Source: Vibrio profundi
Lineage (GTDB): Bacteria > Pseudomonadota > Gammaproteobacteria > Enterobacterales > Vibrionaceae
NCBI RefSeq assembly: GCF_005281835.1
Contig: NZ_RZIS01000006.1
Location: 62,001-126,000 of the forward strand
Length of the DNA stretch: 64,000 nucleotides
Direction of reading: 5' to 3'
Part shown: positions 1 through 8,798 of the stretch, piece by piece
Position numbering within the stretch: position 1 is the first letter of the stretch
Layout of the letters: each line of letters begins with the position of its first letter
The notes under the pieces: generated by a model
Seen by the model: the letters and a program-made list of their open reading frames with translations, nothing else
Told to the model about the DNA's origin: nothing
Database searches by the model: none
Position numbers and translations under genes: made by a program

Positions 1-63
1 GTCTTTATGACTCTTCCTATTACTTCAATAGGCGACCTTGGTATAACTCAAACACCCAATAAA

Positions 64-92
64 CAAAAAGGCCAAGGTATACACCTTGGCCT
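64..92 (-). terminator. Terminator of the alanine symporter gene
   Basis: Ten-base-pair inverted repeat (arms 69-78 and 83-92, 4-base loop). On the minus strand it is followed by a run of five U. It lies 40 bases past the stop of the symporter gene and fits an intrinsic terminator. Confidence 0.85.
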
Positions 93-131
93 CTCATCGT
101 TTTGGAATACGCTCTTCATCCGAGCATAAGA

Positions 132-1562
132 TTATTTCTTAGTGTTATCCCAAATACCATCTTCTAGCTGAGACTTAAGCTCAGGGAAGTCGTTCGCATC
201 GAACGTTGGTACTTTGCCCGCATCTAATTGGCGGTTGTAGTCTTTTGCTAGTTTAATCACGATACCAGATAGCAAGATAATCGCTACCAAGTTAACAATC
301 GCCATTAGGCCCATTGATACGTCAGCCAATGCCCATACCGTTGGTAGCGTCGCTAGAGAACCAAACATCACCATACCAAGAACAACGATACGGAATAGCA
401 CTAGGCCTTTCTTGTTGTTGTGCTCTAGGAAGATTAAGTTCGTTTCAGCGTACGAGTAGTTTGCAATGATAGAAGTGAAAGCGAAGAAGAAAATCGCTAC
501 CGCAACAAAGATACCACCCCAGTCACCAACTTGTGCAGTTAGTGCACGTTGAGTCAGTTCGATACCCGTTACTTCTGTTGCTTGGCCTACGTACTCGCCA
601 GACATCAGGATGATAGCAACCGTTGCAGAACAGATAACGATAGTATCAACGAATACACCTAGCATTTGAACATAACCTTGCGACGCTGGGTGCGGCGGAT
701 AAGGTGTTGCTGATGCCGCTGCGTTTGGCGCAGAACCCATACCAGCTTCGTTCGAGAATAAACCCCGTTTAATACCATTGATCATCGCTTGAGCGATTGC
801 GTAGCCTAAGCCACCCGCAGCAGCTTCTTGTAGGCCGAATGCGCTCTTGAAGATAAGCGCTAATACATCTGGCACTTTCTCGATGTTCATGAACATTACG
901 AAGATAGCAATCGCAAGGTAAGCAAGTGCCATAACAGGAACGATAAGTTCAGCTGTACGAGCGATCTTACGAATACCACCAAAAATAACGAATGCAGAGA
1001 TAATAACGATAGCCACACCAACGTAGCTGCGCTCAAAATCAAATGCTGTGTTCATTGCACTTGCAATCGCATTTGCTTGAACCGCGTTAAATACTAGGCC
1101 GAATGCAATGATAAGGAAGATAGAGAATAGAACCCCCATCCAACGCATACCAAGGCCTTTCTCCATATAGTATGCAGGGCCACCACGGTAGTTACCGTCG
1201 TTATCACGCGTTTTGTATAGCTGTGCTAACGTACTTTCTGCGAAAGATGTTGCCATACCTAACATAGCGATTAGCCACATCCAGAAGATAGCACCAGGGC
1301 CACCAGCAGTCAGTGCAACTGCCACACCGGCCATGTTACCTGTACCTACACGAGCAGCAAGACTAGTACAAAGAGCTTGGAAAGAAGAGATACCAGCGTT
1401 GTCTGCTTTACGGCTGTTCTTTAAAACTGAGAACATGTGGCCAAAATGGCGGAATTGAATGAAGCCTAGTCGTACGGTGAAGTAAATACCCACACCAACC
1501 AGTAAGTAAACTAAGATTGATCCCCAAAGAAGATCATTCATTAAATTAATTAAATCTGTCAC
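132..1562 (-). CDS. Sodium/alanine (AGCS family) amino acid symporter
   Basis: This 476-residue, strongly hydrophobic protein belongs to the alanine/glycine:cation symporter (AGCS) family, inner-membrane carriers that import alanine or glycine with Na+. The N-terminal half has the family blocks GTGNMAGVAVAL and GGPGAIFWMW, followed by RGGPAYYMEKGLG. The middle has the block RGLFSNEAGMGSAPNAAA. About ten or eleven membrane segments are visible and the C-terminal tail is polar. The start is a GTG with GAGG five bases upstream. The gene stands alone, with its own terminator and a long leader region upstream. Some Vibrio homologues sit under a tandem glycine riboswitch, but no such motif is visible upstream of this copy. 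The family is sure; alanine versus glycine as substrate is inferred. Confidence 0.93.
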   Translation of the reverse strand: MTDLINLMNDLLWGSILVYLLVGVGIYFTVRLGFIQFRHFGHMFSVLKNSRKADNAGISSFQALCTSLAARVGTGNMAGVAVALTAGGPGAIFWMWLIAMLGMATSFAESTLAQLYKTRDNDGNYRGGPAYYMEKGLGMRWMGVLFSIFLIIAFGLVFNAVQANAIASAMNTAFDFERSYVGVAIVIISAFVIFGGIRKIARTAELIVPVMALAYLAIAIFVMFMNIEKVPDVLALIFKSAFGLQEAAAGGLGYAIAQAMINGIKRGLFSNEAGMGSAPNAAASATPYPPHPASQGYVQMLGVFVDTIVICSATVAIILMSGEYVGQATEVTGIELTQRALTAQVGDWGGIFVAVAIFFFAFTSIIANYSYAETNLIFLEHNNKKGLVLFRIVVLGMVMFGSLATLPTVWALADVSMGLMAIVNLVAIILLSGIVIKLAKDYNRQLDAGKVPTFDANDFPELKSQLEDGIWDNTKK

Positions 1563-2273
1563 GTGAACCTCGTATTGAGTGTAAGCACTGATCCTGCGTC
1601 CAAGCCCTCCTCTAAATTGCCAATGCCAGTGTCAATGTTGTGTCGGCATTCGTTATATCGTGTTATTTGTGCAATTTAGATTGTAAATCGTCGCCTCATG
1701 CGTCCATTTTACGTATCAGTGTATTTTTTGACGGGCGGATAATGCAGCGAGTTCAAGCAAAAATCAATATGCAAACTACTTCTTACAATTGCAACTTTTC
1801 ACTATTAAATCACCATCTATTAACATAAAAAGTAACAACACCCTCTATGAAAAGACACATAAACCAGACAATTCAACAACAACACTTTGTTGATTTATTT
1901 TATCTGAATATCGTCCTATAAAAACAGCTTAAACCTAGAGCGGGTAAGGTATGATGAACTTGATAGCATTTCCCCGAGTTGATTCTTTCTTCCGTCATTC
2001 CCATCGATTATGAGTATGATTACATTGTAACCAAAATGCTATTTTATATGTCGCTAGAATTAACATTCTCGCCCCTACAATTTAATCGTTTCCCTTTGTT
2101 CGTTTGCACAATAATTAACCACACCACATGCCAAATAACGTGATCTTTAGTAGAAAATACACACAAAACCTTCATGGGAATGAAACAAATGAGAAACAAA
2201 TCAAAGTTATCGTTAAGCCAAATATGGTACTAAATGGTTCGAAAGGAACCGCAAACATGGAAAGAGGTAGCTT
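1563..2273. other. 711-base intergenic region, no gene recognised
   Basis: This AT-rich divergent region separates the symporter from the DUF3545 gene and must hold both promoters. The open frames here (1640-1828, and 2128-2310, which runs into the DUF3545 gene in another frame) lack convincing start signals or family features. A small hairpin (GGTTC / GAACC, 2236-2250) lies in the probable leader of the DUF3545 gene. A loose inverted repeat AATGCC/GGCATT (about 1621-1650) lies upstream of the symporter. Confidence 0.6.
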
Positions 2274-2459
2274 ATGGAAGGCTTTCAATTCGATGAAATC
2301 GCAGAGCTAGATACACCAAGAGCACAGAGAAGTCGCTCAAAGCCGGTTAAACGTAAATGGCGTGAAATTGAAGAGATCAATGACCGTCGCCGCTTACAGA
2401 AGGAGCTCATGGATATGGACCTAGGCGTAGATTTTGGTATCGAGGATATAAAACTCTAA
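2274..2459 (+). CDS. DUF3545 family small protein
   Basis: This 61-residue, very charged protein matches my memory of the DUF3545 family of vibrios and relatives, whose function is unknown. It has an acidic N-terminus (MEGFQFDEIAEL), a basic centre (RSRSKPVKRKWREIEEIN) and a helical tail ending in IEDIKL. There is no signal peptide or membrane segment, so it is probably cytoplasmic. The start has AGAGG about five bases upstream. A strong terminator follows 20 bases after the stop, so it looks like a real single-gene unit despite its size. The longer frame that begins at 2128 overlaps it out of frame and is rejected. Confidence 0.82.
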   Translation: MEGFQFDEIAELDTPRAQRSRSKPVKRKWREIEEINDRRRLQKELMDMDLGVDFGIEDIKL

Positions 2460-2480
2460 CGTCCCTCCTCTCACAACGAT

Positions 2481-2510
2481 AAAAGGCACTGTTTAAAGTG
2501 CCTTTTTATT
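2481..2510 (+). terminator. Terminator after the DUF3545 gene
   Basis: AAAGGCACT / AGTGCCTTT stem with a short loop and a T run. It also has an A run on the 5' side, so it may serve the convergent hemerythrin gene as well. Confidence 0.88.
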
Positions 2511-2537
2511 TCAGATAGCTAAGCCGCGACAACCCGA

Positions 2538-3089
2538 TTAAACGCACTCCCGCTCGTTTTCACGTACTCGTTGCGCCAACTGCTTATATTGATCAGCAAT
2601 GGTTTCGCCAAACACAGGATCGTCTTCTGGTTGCATCCATTGCGATTCCACCTCTTGCCAATCTTCAATCGTGAACGACTCGATAATCAAAGGTAAAACG
2701 AAGCGTTCCTCTAATTCCAAGTGTTGTTTTTGCAATTGGATAAAACGCTCTAGCTTCTCGATGAAGACTTCTTGCGGCACCACAGCATCTTGCAAAATCA
2801 TTTCAACAACCGCTAAGAACTGAGCCGTATGCTCCGCTAGCGTTTGATGCTCCAGCTCTAAGTTATCAATAGATTTGAGGTCACCATACTTCTTCAAGTA
2901 ATGATGATAAATAATGTCCTCTTTTGGGTGATGTACCGTCTCAGAGTGGTTGGTCAAATAACTGACCACTTCCTTGACTAAGCTATAGTTGATGCTTTGT
3001 TCACTATTAAGCTGAGCTAACTTCTGTTTTAAGATCGCCAACAAACGAACCATATAGCCATGCTCTCGCCTGATCCTTTCAATCATCAT
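2538..3089 (-). CDS. Hemerythrin HHE-domain protein
   Basis: This protein of about 183 residues is a helical bundle with the His/Glu pattern of hemerythrin (HHE) domains. The ligands appear as RREHGYM near the N-terminus, SETVHHPKEDIIYHHYL in the middle (HHPKED is typical), LELEHQTL, and QKQHLELEERFVLPLI towards the C-terminus. Such proteins bind a di-iron centre and act in oxygen or nitric-oxide sensing, iron storage or stress; the precise role here is unknown. I choose the ATG at 3089 over the ATG at 3104. GGAGGT lies seven bases before 3089, and it overlaps the upstream ATG, which itself has only a poor site. It is transcribed alone, converging on the DUF3545 gene. Confidence 0.88.
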   Translation of the reverse strand: MMIERIRREHGYMVRLLAILKQKLAQLNSEQSINYSLVKEVVSYLTNHSETVHHPKEDIIYHHYLKKYGDLKSIDNLELEHQTLAEHTAQFLAVVEMILQDAVVPQEVFIEKLERFIQLQKQHLELEERFVLPLIIESFTIEDWQEVESQWMQPEDDPVFGETIADQYKQLAQRVRENERECV

Positions 3090-3170
3090 AAAATCGACCT
3101 CCATTTCACCTACTTTTTATAAGTGTATAGGTGCATGGCTAATCAAGGATTGATCTTGGTCGAAAAACAA

Positions 3171-3857
3171 TCAACTAGATATACTTAATGGCAGATTCCA
3201 CTGAATTGGAGAATGTCCTAGCTGTTTAAGGTGCTGATTGGTTTTGGAAAAGTGCTGGCAACCGAAAAATCCACGCCTTGCTGACAGTGGAGATGGGTGT
3301 GGCGACTCAAGCACAATATGTTTGCTCTTATCGATGTTGTTCCCTTTTTTCTGTGCATGCGCCCCCCACAGTAAAAAGACTATTGGCTCCTCTCTACTGT
3401 TTAACTGTTCAATGACGGCATCGGTAAATAGCTCCCAACCACACTTAGCGTGCGAGTGTGCTTTGCCTTGCTCAACAGTCAAAACCGTATTCAACAATAG
3501 TACACCTTGCTCAGCCCACTCTTTTAAGTAGCCATGAGCTGGGATCTCAAAGCCTTCTATATCTTGCTCAAGTTCTTTGTACATATTGCGTAAAGAAGGT
3601 GGGACTTTCACGCCAGGTAGTACAGAAAACGCCAAGCCATGCGCTTGATCAGGGCCATGATAAGGATCTTGCCCAAGCACAACCACTTTAACCTGCTTGA
3701 ACGGCGTCATCGAAAAGGCACTAAATACATGCTCATTTTCGGGGTAGACCGACTTCCCACTTTCACGCTCTTTCTCGACAAATTGAAGCGTCTGCTGAAA
3801 ATACGCTTTCTGTTGTTCTTGATGAATGAATTCATCCCAAGTTTCGATGCAATGCAT
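3171..3857 (-). CDS. ung: Uracil-DNA glycosylase
   Basis: Family-1 uracil-DNA glycosylase of 228 residues. It removes uracil from DNA to start base-excision repair. The water-activating motif GQDPYHG is at residues 62-68 (catalytic Asp64) and the second motif HPSPLSA at 187-193 (His187). [17 protein letters not shown] supplies the uracil-pocket Asn. Length and motif spacing are as in E. coli Ung. The ATG at 3857 has AGGGGG four bases upstream. It lies downstream of nfo in the same direction, but a small ORF and a hairpin separate the two, so a shared transcript is uncertain. Together Ung and Nfo supply the first two steps of base-excision repair: uracil removal, then cleavage of the resulting abasic site. 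Confidence 0.98.
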   Translation of the reverse strand: MHCIETWDEFIHQEQQKAYFQQTLQFVEKERESGKSVYPENEHVFSAFSMTPFKQVKVVVLGQDPYHGPDQAHGLAFSVLPGVKVPPSLRNMYKELEQDIEGFEIPAHGYLKEWAEQGVLLLNTVLTVEQGKAHSHAKCGWELFTDAVIEQLNSREEPIVFLLWGAHAQKKGNNIDKSKHIVLESPHPSPLSARRGFFGCQHFSKTNQHLKQLGHSPIQWNLPLSISS

Positions 3858-3870
3858 AAGGCCCCCTAAA

Positions 3871-3908
3871 AATGTTTGCCGCTAGTGTATACCGCTAGCG
3901 GCACTTTT
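3871..3908. terminator. Perfect 9-bp hairpin between the small ORF and ung
   Basis: TGCCGCTAG (3877-3885) and CTAGCGGCA (3895-3903) form a perfect stem with a 9-base loop. On the minus strand it is followed by AACATTTTT and on the plus strand by CTTTTTC. It sits just after the His-rich small ORF and before ung, and could terminate transcription in the minus direction. Confidence 0.6.
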
Positions 3909-3924
3909 TCAGGGAGAGAATGAA

Positions 3925-4047
3925 TTATCCACTTTTTTGCGGAGTACGGTGATGTCCATGACTATGAATATGACGATTCGGTGCAGGTAACCGACTAGGA
4001 ATAGAAACACGCGCGACTGGCGCACTAGAAATTAAGACAGAATACAT
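3925..4047 (-). CDS. Small His-rich ORF (40 aa) of unknown function
   Basis: A 40-codon frame starts MYSVLISSAPVARVSIPSR and ends in a His-rich tail (NRHIHSHGHHRTPQKSG, five His within eight residues). The ATG is preceded by AGGAGGG at a six-base spacing, the best ribosome-binding site in this part of the window. The frame ends 22 bases before a perfect hairpin. It lies between nfo (76 bases upstream) and ung. I do not recognise the family. The His tail might bind a metal ion, or the frame might act as a leader peptide; both are guesses. Its signals make translation likely. Confidence 0.5.
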   Translation of the reverse strand: MYSVLISSAPVARVSIPSRLPAPNRHIHSHGHHRTPQKSG

Positions 4048-4122
4048 AAGGCACCCTCCTGTTCATTGTTAGTGGTTTACATATTCAACAAAACTAATGA
4101 AAGAAAGATGCCAACAATGACA

Positions 4123-5013
4123 TTACGCTGTGCTAGTCATTGATTCTTGGTGAAATTTTCTTAACTGCTGGATCTCTTGTTTCCATAGTTCAGGCTTTAT
4201 TGTCTCTAAAATCAACGGGATACCATCAAACCTTGAATCTGAGGCTATATATTCGAAACAATCCCAACCTATCTCTCCCTCTCCAAGTGCGTGATGCCTA
4301 TCTACTCTGCTTGCAAATTCTGCTTTAGAATCATTAATGTGCATTGCTCTTAGATAGTGCATACCGACAATTCTGTCGAACTCGGCAAATGTTGTTTCAC
4401 ACGCTTCTTTAGTACGTAAATCGTAACCTGCGGTAAACGTGTGGCAGGTATCGAGGCAAACGCCAACCCGCTCTTTATCTTCGACTTGCTCAATAATTTC
4501 CGCTAAATGTTCGAACTTCCATCCTAAATTGGTGCCCTGACCTGACGTATTCTCAATCACTGCGATCACATTCGGTACCGCTTGATGAGCAAGGTTGATG
4601 GACTCTGCGATGCGAGCCAAGCAATCCGCTTCTGAGATTTTCTTTAAATGACTCCCAGGATGAAAATTCAGCAATGTCAGCCCTAGTAAGTTACAACGCT
4701 CCATTTCATCAATGAATGCCGCGCGAGACTTCTCTAGTTTTTCCTCTTCTGGGGCTCCTAAATTGATCAAGTAAGAATCATGCGGAAGAATATGCTCGGC
4801 AGTAAAACCAAGCATTTTACAATTTGCTTTAAAGGCACTGATTGTCTTAGCTTCAAGCGGTTTAGCAGCCCATTGCCTTTGATTTTTCGTAAATAAAGCA
4901 AAGGCATTCGCTCCTATTTCACGAGCGCGCATTGGCGCTTGGTCAACACCGCCTGCAGCCGAGACATGAGCGCCGATGAATTTACGTTCTTGGGAAGAAA
5001 TATTGTTCGTCAT
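4123..5013 (-). CDS. nfo: Endonuclease IV (AP endonuclease, family 2)
   Basis: Zinc-dependent AP endonuclease of 296 residues. It cuts 5' to abasic sites and removes blocked 3' ends in base-excision repair. Family signatures visible are [11 protein letters not shown] at the N-terminus, [59 protein letters not shown] and LETIKPE; these carry the His, Asp and Glu zinc ligands of the TIM barrel. The frame is open to a TTG at 5046, but the ATG at 5013 gives the family's usual N-terminus (a few residues before KFIGAHVS). It has no overlapping partner; grcA is divergent across a 326-base region. Confidence 0.97.
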   Translation of the reverse strand: MTNNISSQERKFIGAHVSAAGGVDQAPMRAREIGANAFALFTKNQRQWAAKPLEAKTISAFKANCKMLGFTAEHILPHDSYLINLGAPEEEKLEKSRAAFIDEMERCNLLGLTLLNFHPGSHLKKISEADCLARIAESINLAHQAVPNVIAVIENTSGQGTNLGWKFEHLAEIIEQVEDKERVGVCLDTCHTFTAGYDLRTKEACETTFAEFDRIVGMHYLRAMHINDSKAEFASRVDRHHALGEGEIGWDCFEYIASDSRFDGIPLILETIKPELWKQEIQQLRKFHQESMTSTA

Positions 5014-5175
5014 TAAATCACTTCGTACTTTCAGAATACGTATCAAATTGAGTATTGGAATACGCTCTAGTTCAATAAAAAATCATAATTTGTAGTAATT
5101 TTACAACAAATTAAACTGTTAAAATAATTTTATAGTTTCAAATAAATTGTAACCATATTGTTTTCAAAGGTTTTA

Positions 5176-5189
5176 TTGATTTAACTCAA
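5176..5189. promoter_or_regulatory. Upstream FNR-type box of grcA
   Basis: TTGATTTAACTCAA matches the FNR consensus TTGAT-N4-ATCAA at nine of ten fixed positions. Its centre (5182.5) is exactly 53 bp upstream of the second box, the same spacing as the two FNR sites of E. coli yfiD (grcA). Confidence 0.68.
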
Positions 5190-5228
5190 TAAAAAAGCCA
5201 CTTTAAAAATATGGTTTTTGGTTGTTTT

Positions 5229-5242
5229 TTGACTTAAATCAA
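5229..5242. promoter_or_regulatory. Promoter-proximal FNR-type box of grcA
   Basis: TTGACTTAAATCAA matches the FNR consensus at nine of ten fixed positions. Its centre (5235.5) lies about 41-42 bases before the start point predicted from the -10 TATATA at 5265-5270. This is the position of a class II FNR-activated promoter, which suggests strong induction without oxygen. Confidence 0.75.
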
Positions 5243-5264
5243 TATCATTCAAACTTCAATTCGG

Positions 5265-5270
5265 TATATA
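5265..5270 (+). promoter_or_regulatory. Predicted -10 element of the grcA promoter
   Basis: TATATA placed so that transcription would start near 5277, about 42 bases past the centre of the proximal FNR box. No good -35 hexamer is present, as expected for an activator-dependent promoter. Confidence 0.5.
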
Positions 5271-5339
5271 TAAACCAGCTCAACCAAATTCGAAAGTTAA
5301 CACCATAATCAACCCACGTCAGTGGACTAGGAGATAGTG

Positions 5340-5717
5340 ATGATCCAAGGTATTCAAATTACAAAAGCTGCAAACGACGACCTACTTAACTCAATCTGGT
5401 TACTAGATAGCGAGAAAAATGAAGCTCGTTGCGTAGTGGCAACCGCTGGCTTTGAAGCAGACCAAGTAATCACCGCAAGCGATCTAGGTGAGTACGAAAG
5501 CCGTGAAGTGGCAATCGAAACAGCGCCTCGCATTGAAGGTGGCCAGCACCTTAACGTAAACGTGCTTAAGCGTGAAACTCTTGAAGATGCGGTAGCAAAC
5601 CCAGAGAAATACCCGCAACTAACCATTCGTGTATCTGGCTACGCTGTACGTTTTAACTCACTAACGACAGAACAGCAACGTGACGTAATCGCGCGTACGT
5701 TCACTGAGTCTCTATAA
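5340..5717 (+). CDS. grcA: Autonomous glycyl radical cofactor GrcA (YfiD)
   Basis: This 125-residue protein resembles the C-terminal glycyl-radical domain of pyruvate formate-lyase. It can replace the damaged end of PflB so that anaerobic pyruvate cleavage continues after oxygen exposure. The radical loop [12 protein letters not shown] is intact near residue 100, followed by [16 protein letters not shown], nearly the same as in E. coli. The start is the ATG at 5340 with AGGAG six bases upstream; the GTG at 5337 is not needed. It is a single-gene unit between a double-FNR promoter and a strong terminator. The codon use is typical of a highly expressed gene. Confidence 0.98.
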   Translation: MIQGIQITKAANDDLLNSIWLLDSEKNEARCVVATAGFEADQVITASDLGEYESREVAIETAPRIEGGQHLNVNVLKRETLEDAVANPEKYPQLTIRVSGYAVRFNSLTTEQQRDVIARTFTESL

Positions 5718-5742
5718 TAGCTTAGTGATACGCTAATTATTT

Positions 5743-5775
5743 AAAAGCTTGGTTAGAGATAACCAAGCTTTTTTG
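5743..5775 (+). terminator. Terminator of grcA
   Basis: AAAGCTTGGTT / AACCAAGCTTT stem (11 bp) with a 6-base loop and a T run on the plus strand. A T/A-rich tail on the other strand could also serve the convergent FMN reductase gene. Confidence 0.9.
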
Positions 5776-5808
5776 TTTTCACGACGAACTAAAATACAGT
5801 AGCTCTAT

Positions 5809-6468
5809 CTATGGAGCATTTCTTTGAGAAGGGCTTTTATTAAACACCTCTGCAATAGAGGTAGGTTCAATAAACGCGCGTTGCGTCTTCGCTCCTTCCG
5901 CCCACCACATTAGCTGCGCCACGGTTCGATTTAAATAATCATCCCATTTACCTTGCTGTCCAGCATCGATAACCACACCATCTTCATCAAACACTTCATG
6001 TGCATGTGGCAAATGAATCATCGCGGATACCGGTAAGCAGCCCAGCTCAGACAAAAACGTACGCATCGATACTGCCGCTCTCGCTCCGCCCCATTGACCA
6101 GCGGAATAGGTAACAATTGCACTTGGTTTATAAGAAAACAGAGAACTACCGAAGTGGTTGAGCATGTGTGCTAGCGCTGGACTCATTGAGTGATTATATT
6201 CTGGACTCACCATTAAATAGCCATCGGCCTGCTTAATTTTCTCAGCCAACGCCTTTAAGTCTGTCGGCACAGCAGAGCGGCGATATGAAAATTCCGGTTT
6301 GAAAACATCACCAAAGTCATAATCTAGTGGATCGATGATCTCGACATCATGTTCACGATAAGCACTACGTAGTAATCGTTGGCACGCTTTACTGACTCGC
6401 ATTCCCAATCTTGCAGGGCGAGGCGGAGTACTTTCTCTTACTGAACCTAAAAATATTAAGAACTTCAT
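5809..6468 (-). CDS. NADPH-dependent FMN reductase family protein
   Basis: A flavodoxin-fold protein of 219 residues. It begins MKFLIFLGSVRESTPPRP (the GSxR phosphate loop for FMN) and has YLMVSPEYNHSMSPALAHMLNHF in the middle, the SPEYN motif of the NADPH-dependent FMN reductase family (azoreductase/chromate-reductase group). YSAGQWGGARA and LGCLPV are further family blocks. It probably reduces flavins or quinones with NADPH; the true substrate is unknown. The ATG at 6468 has GGAGG five bases upstream and is preferred to the GTG two codons earlier. It follows the thr operon terminator, so it is probably transcribed on its own. Confidence 0.87.
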   Translation of the reverse strand: MKFLIFLGSVRESTPPRPARLGMRVSKACQRLLRSAYREHDVEIIDPLDYDFGDVFKPEFSYRRSAVPTDLKALAEKIKQADGYLMVSPEYNHSMSPALAHMLNHFGSSLFSYKPSAIVTYSAGQWGGARAAVSMRTFLSELGCLPVSAMIHLPHAHEVFDEDGVVIDAGQQGKWDDYLNRTVAQLMWWAEGAKTQRAFIEPTSIAEVFNKSPSQRNAP

Positions 6469-6490
6469 AACCACCTCCGATTCTTTTCAA

Positions 6491-6521
6491 TAAAAAAGGT
6501 GAATGACAAGTCATTCACCTT
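6491..6521 (-). terminator. Terminator of the thrABC operon
   Basis: GGTGAATGAC / GTCATTCACC, a perfect 10-bp stem with a 2-base centre followed by TTTTTTATT on the minus strand, 24 bases after thrC. Confidence 0.92.
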
Positions 6522-6544
6522 TCGCTGTTACTTCTAAAGTGAGT

Positions 6545-7828
6545 CTATTTTTGAACGCGACGTAGTACTTCTTTTAAAGCATCAAAGTCGTTAGCAAGAT
6601 TCTCAGACAATAAATCCATCGCTGCGTGCTTCGCTAACGGGCCTGGAAGATCGATGTCTGAACCAAGAATGTCATCAACCACTTCTTTAAACTTCGCAGG
6701 GTGAGCCGTACATAAGAATAAGCCAGTTTCACCATCTTGCAGTTGCTCGTCTAATAGACGGTAAGCGATCGCACCATGTGGCTCACATAGGTAACCTTGT
6801 GCTTTTAGGTCGCGTACTGATTCAGCGCTCTGTTCATCAGATACTTTACCCTTACCTAGCGTATCTAACCCCCACCCTTTCAGTTGGCAAAGTTCTTCAA
6901 TACGTGGCCAGTTGTTTGGCTGACTTACGTCCATCGCATTTGAAGTCGTTGCAACGGTTGGTTTCGGATCCCACTTACCCGTTTCTAGGTAACGTGGCAC
7001 CGTATCATTTTCATTGGTCGCAGCAATAAAGCGTTTAATTGGTAGGCCCAGTGCTTTTGCTAGCAGACCAGCGGTTAAGTTACCGAAGTTACCACTTGGC
7101 ACTGAAATCACTAGGTTCTCACGCTGTTCTTTGCTTAGCTGAGAAGCCGCTTCAAAGTAATAACAGATCTGAGCCATTAAACGACTGATGTTGATTGAGT
7201 TTGCAGAGTTGAGACCAATCTCTTCACGCAATGCTGCGTCGTCAAAAGCCTGCTTCACTAATGCCTGACAGGCATCGAAATCGCCATCAATTGCGACCGT
7301 ATGAATATTCTTACCTAGAGTACAGAACAACTTCTCTTGAAGAGGACTGATCTTGCCATTCGGGTAAAGGATCACTACGTTGATGTCTTCCATGCCGTAA
7401 AAAGCATGAGCGACGGCAGCACCAGTATCACCAGACGTTGCTGTAAGGATAGTGATCTTACCGCCATCAGAAACCGCAGCTAAAGATTGAGCCATAAAGC
7501 GGCCACCGAAATCTTTAAAGGCTAGCGTTGGGCCGTGGAATAGCTCTAGTGCATAAACGCCATCTTTTACTTTGTTGATTGGTGCTGGAAATTGAAATGC
7601 AGCATCAACCAATTGATTTACTTGCTCAGCTGGAAGTTCATCGCCAATTAAAGCCGAAAGAATTTTACCACTGCGCGTAACGAAGTCTTCTGCAAGTAGT
7701 GCATCGATATCGTCAAACTTAGGCAATTCTGATGGGAAAAATAAACCTTGGTTACGGCCTAACCCTTGGCGCACGGCTTGGCCAAAAGATACTTGTTCGT
7801 CATTTTCTTTGATGTTGTACAGCTTCAT
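6545..7828 (-). CDS. thrC: Threonine synthase
   Basis: PLP enzyme of 427 residues that converts O-phosphohomoserine to threonine, the last step of the pathway. The PLP lysine lies in [13 protein letters not shown], the phosphate-binding loop in [11 protein letters not shown], and SVPSGNFGN further on is also typical. The N-terminus [24 protein letters not shown] agrees with the short gammaproteobacterial class. Its ATG overlaps the thrB stop by four bases, which points to translational coupling. It is the last gene of thrL-thrA-thrB-thrC, all on the minus strand, and is followed by a terminator. Confidence 0.98.
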   Translation of the reverse strand: MKLYNIKENDEQVSFGQAVRQGLGRNQGLFFPSELPKFDDIDALLAEDFVTRSGKILSALIGDELPAEQVNQLVDAAFQFPAPINKVKDGVYALELFHGPTLAFKDFGGRFMAQSLAAVSDGGKITILTATSGDTGAAVAHAFYGMEDINVVILYPNGKISPLQEKLFCTLGKNIHTVAIDGDFDACQALVKQAFDDAALREEIGLNSANSINISRLMAQICYYFEAASQLSKEQRENLVISVPSGNFGNLTAGLLAKALGLPIKRFIAATNENDTVPRYLETGKWDPKPTVATTSNAMDVSQPNNWPRIEELCQLKGWGLDTLGKGKVSDEQSAESVRDLKAQGYLCEPHGAIAYRLLDEQLQDGETGLFLCTAHPAKFKEVVDDILGSDIDLPGPLAKHAAMDLLSENLANDFDALKEVLRRVQK

Positions 7829-8796
7829 AGCTCACTTCCTGTAACGATCGATCCTTGCTTGTCTAAACGACAAACGTGAACGAATCCTTCTTCATTTTGT
7901 ACGTAATTTTGTTCTAACCAGCGTGCAACACGCTCAGCGACATCTTGTTCTTTGCAAATGCTAAACAGAGTTGGACCACTACCAGAAATACCAGTAGCCA
8001 AAGCCCCGGCAGAAGCAGCGTATTTACGCGCATCTGCAAACCCTGGAAGCAGTTTCTCACGATATGGTTCTGCGATCACGTCTTTGATCATCTTAGCCGC
8101 TAGCTCAGGCTGGCCCGAGTGGCACGCGTGGATGAAGCCTGCTAGATGGCGCCCATGAGCAATCACATCTTGGCGGCGATACTGGGAAGGTAAAATCTCT
8201 CGAGCTTCAGCCGTTGAAACTTTAATCCCAGGGTAAGCCATCACCCAGTACCAATCATCAAAACAAGGCACTTCTTGGCTAATGATGCCTAATTCTTCCA
8301 GCATTAGCTGTAAGCCACCTAGGTAACATGGCGCCACATTATCATAGTGGATACCACCAGAAATCTGCCCTTCCATCTCGCCCATTAAGGCAAGCAGTTC
8401 CATTTCATTTAATGGCTGACCATGGAAGCGGTTTAACGCGTCTAGCGCCGCAACAATCGAGCAAGCACTTGAACCTAACCCAGAGCCGATTGGCATGTTT
8501 TTCTCGAGTGTCATTTCAAGCGGCTTTAGCTCGCCGCCTTTTTTCGCCAACTCGCGAGCGAATACTACCCAGCAATCATAAACAATGTTTTCTTTTGCTT
8601 CGGTAGGCAGCTTAGACACAAAGCTACCTGCTGTTTTTAATGTAAAAGCTTCACTGCCCGATTTTACTAGTACTCGGTCACCCAATAGCGTGCCATCAAT
8701 TGGAGACACAGCAGCACCTAATACATCAAAACCTACGCTAACATTTCCGATTGAAGCAGGAGCGTAAACGACAACATCCATATCACTTGAACTCAT
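7825..8796 (-). CDS. thrB: Homoserine kinase
   Basis: GHMP-family kinase that phosphorylates homoserine with ATP. The ATP loop [17 protein letters not shown] is clear, and [20 protein letters not shown] (N-terminus) and [13 protein letters not shown] (C-terminal GHMP motif) are intact. I take the ATG at 8796 (323 residues), two bases after the thrA stop and behind a GGGG stretch. The ATG at 8781 gives a 318-residue protein that would also suit the family, so the first five residues are uncertain. It sits between thrA and thrC, coupled to both. Confidence 0.96.
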   Translation of the reverse strand: MSSSDMDVVVYAPASIGNVSVGFDVLGAAVSPIDGTLLGDRVLVKSGSEAFTLKTAGSFVSKLPTEAKENIVYDCWVVFARELAKKGGELKPLEMTLEKNMPIGSGLGSSACSIVAALDALNRFHGQPLNEMELLALMGEMEGQISGGIHYDNVAPCYLGGLQLMLEELGIISQEVPCFDDWYWVMAYPGIKVSTAEAREILPSQYRRQDVIAHGRHLAGFIHACHSGQPELAAKMIKDVIAEPYREKLLPGFADARKYAASAGALATGISGSGPTLFSICKEQDVAERVARWLEQNYVQNEEGFVHVCRLDKQGSIVTGSEL

Positions 8797-8798
8797 TA

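Noticed and set aside
1640..1828. Plus-strand frame of 62 codons
   Set aside because: No ribosome site, odd composition and no family features; it lies in the promoter region of the symporter.
1563..1900. Possible tandem glycine riboswitch before the alanine symporter
   Set aside because: V. cholerae has one before an AGCS gene, but the conserved GGAGAG and GGACAGAG-type blocks are not present on the minus strand here.
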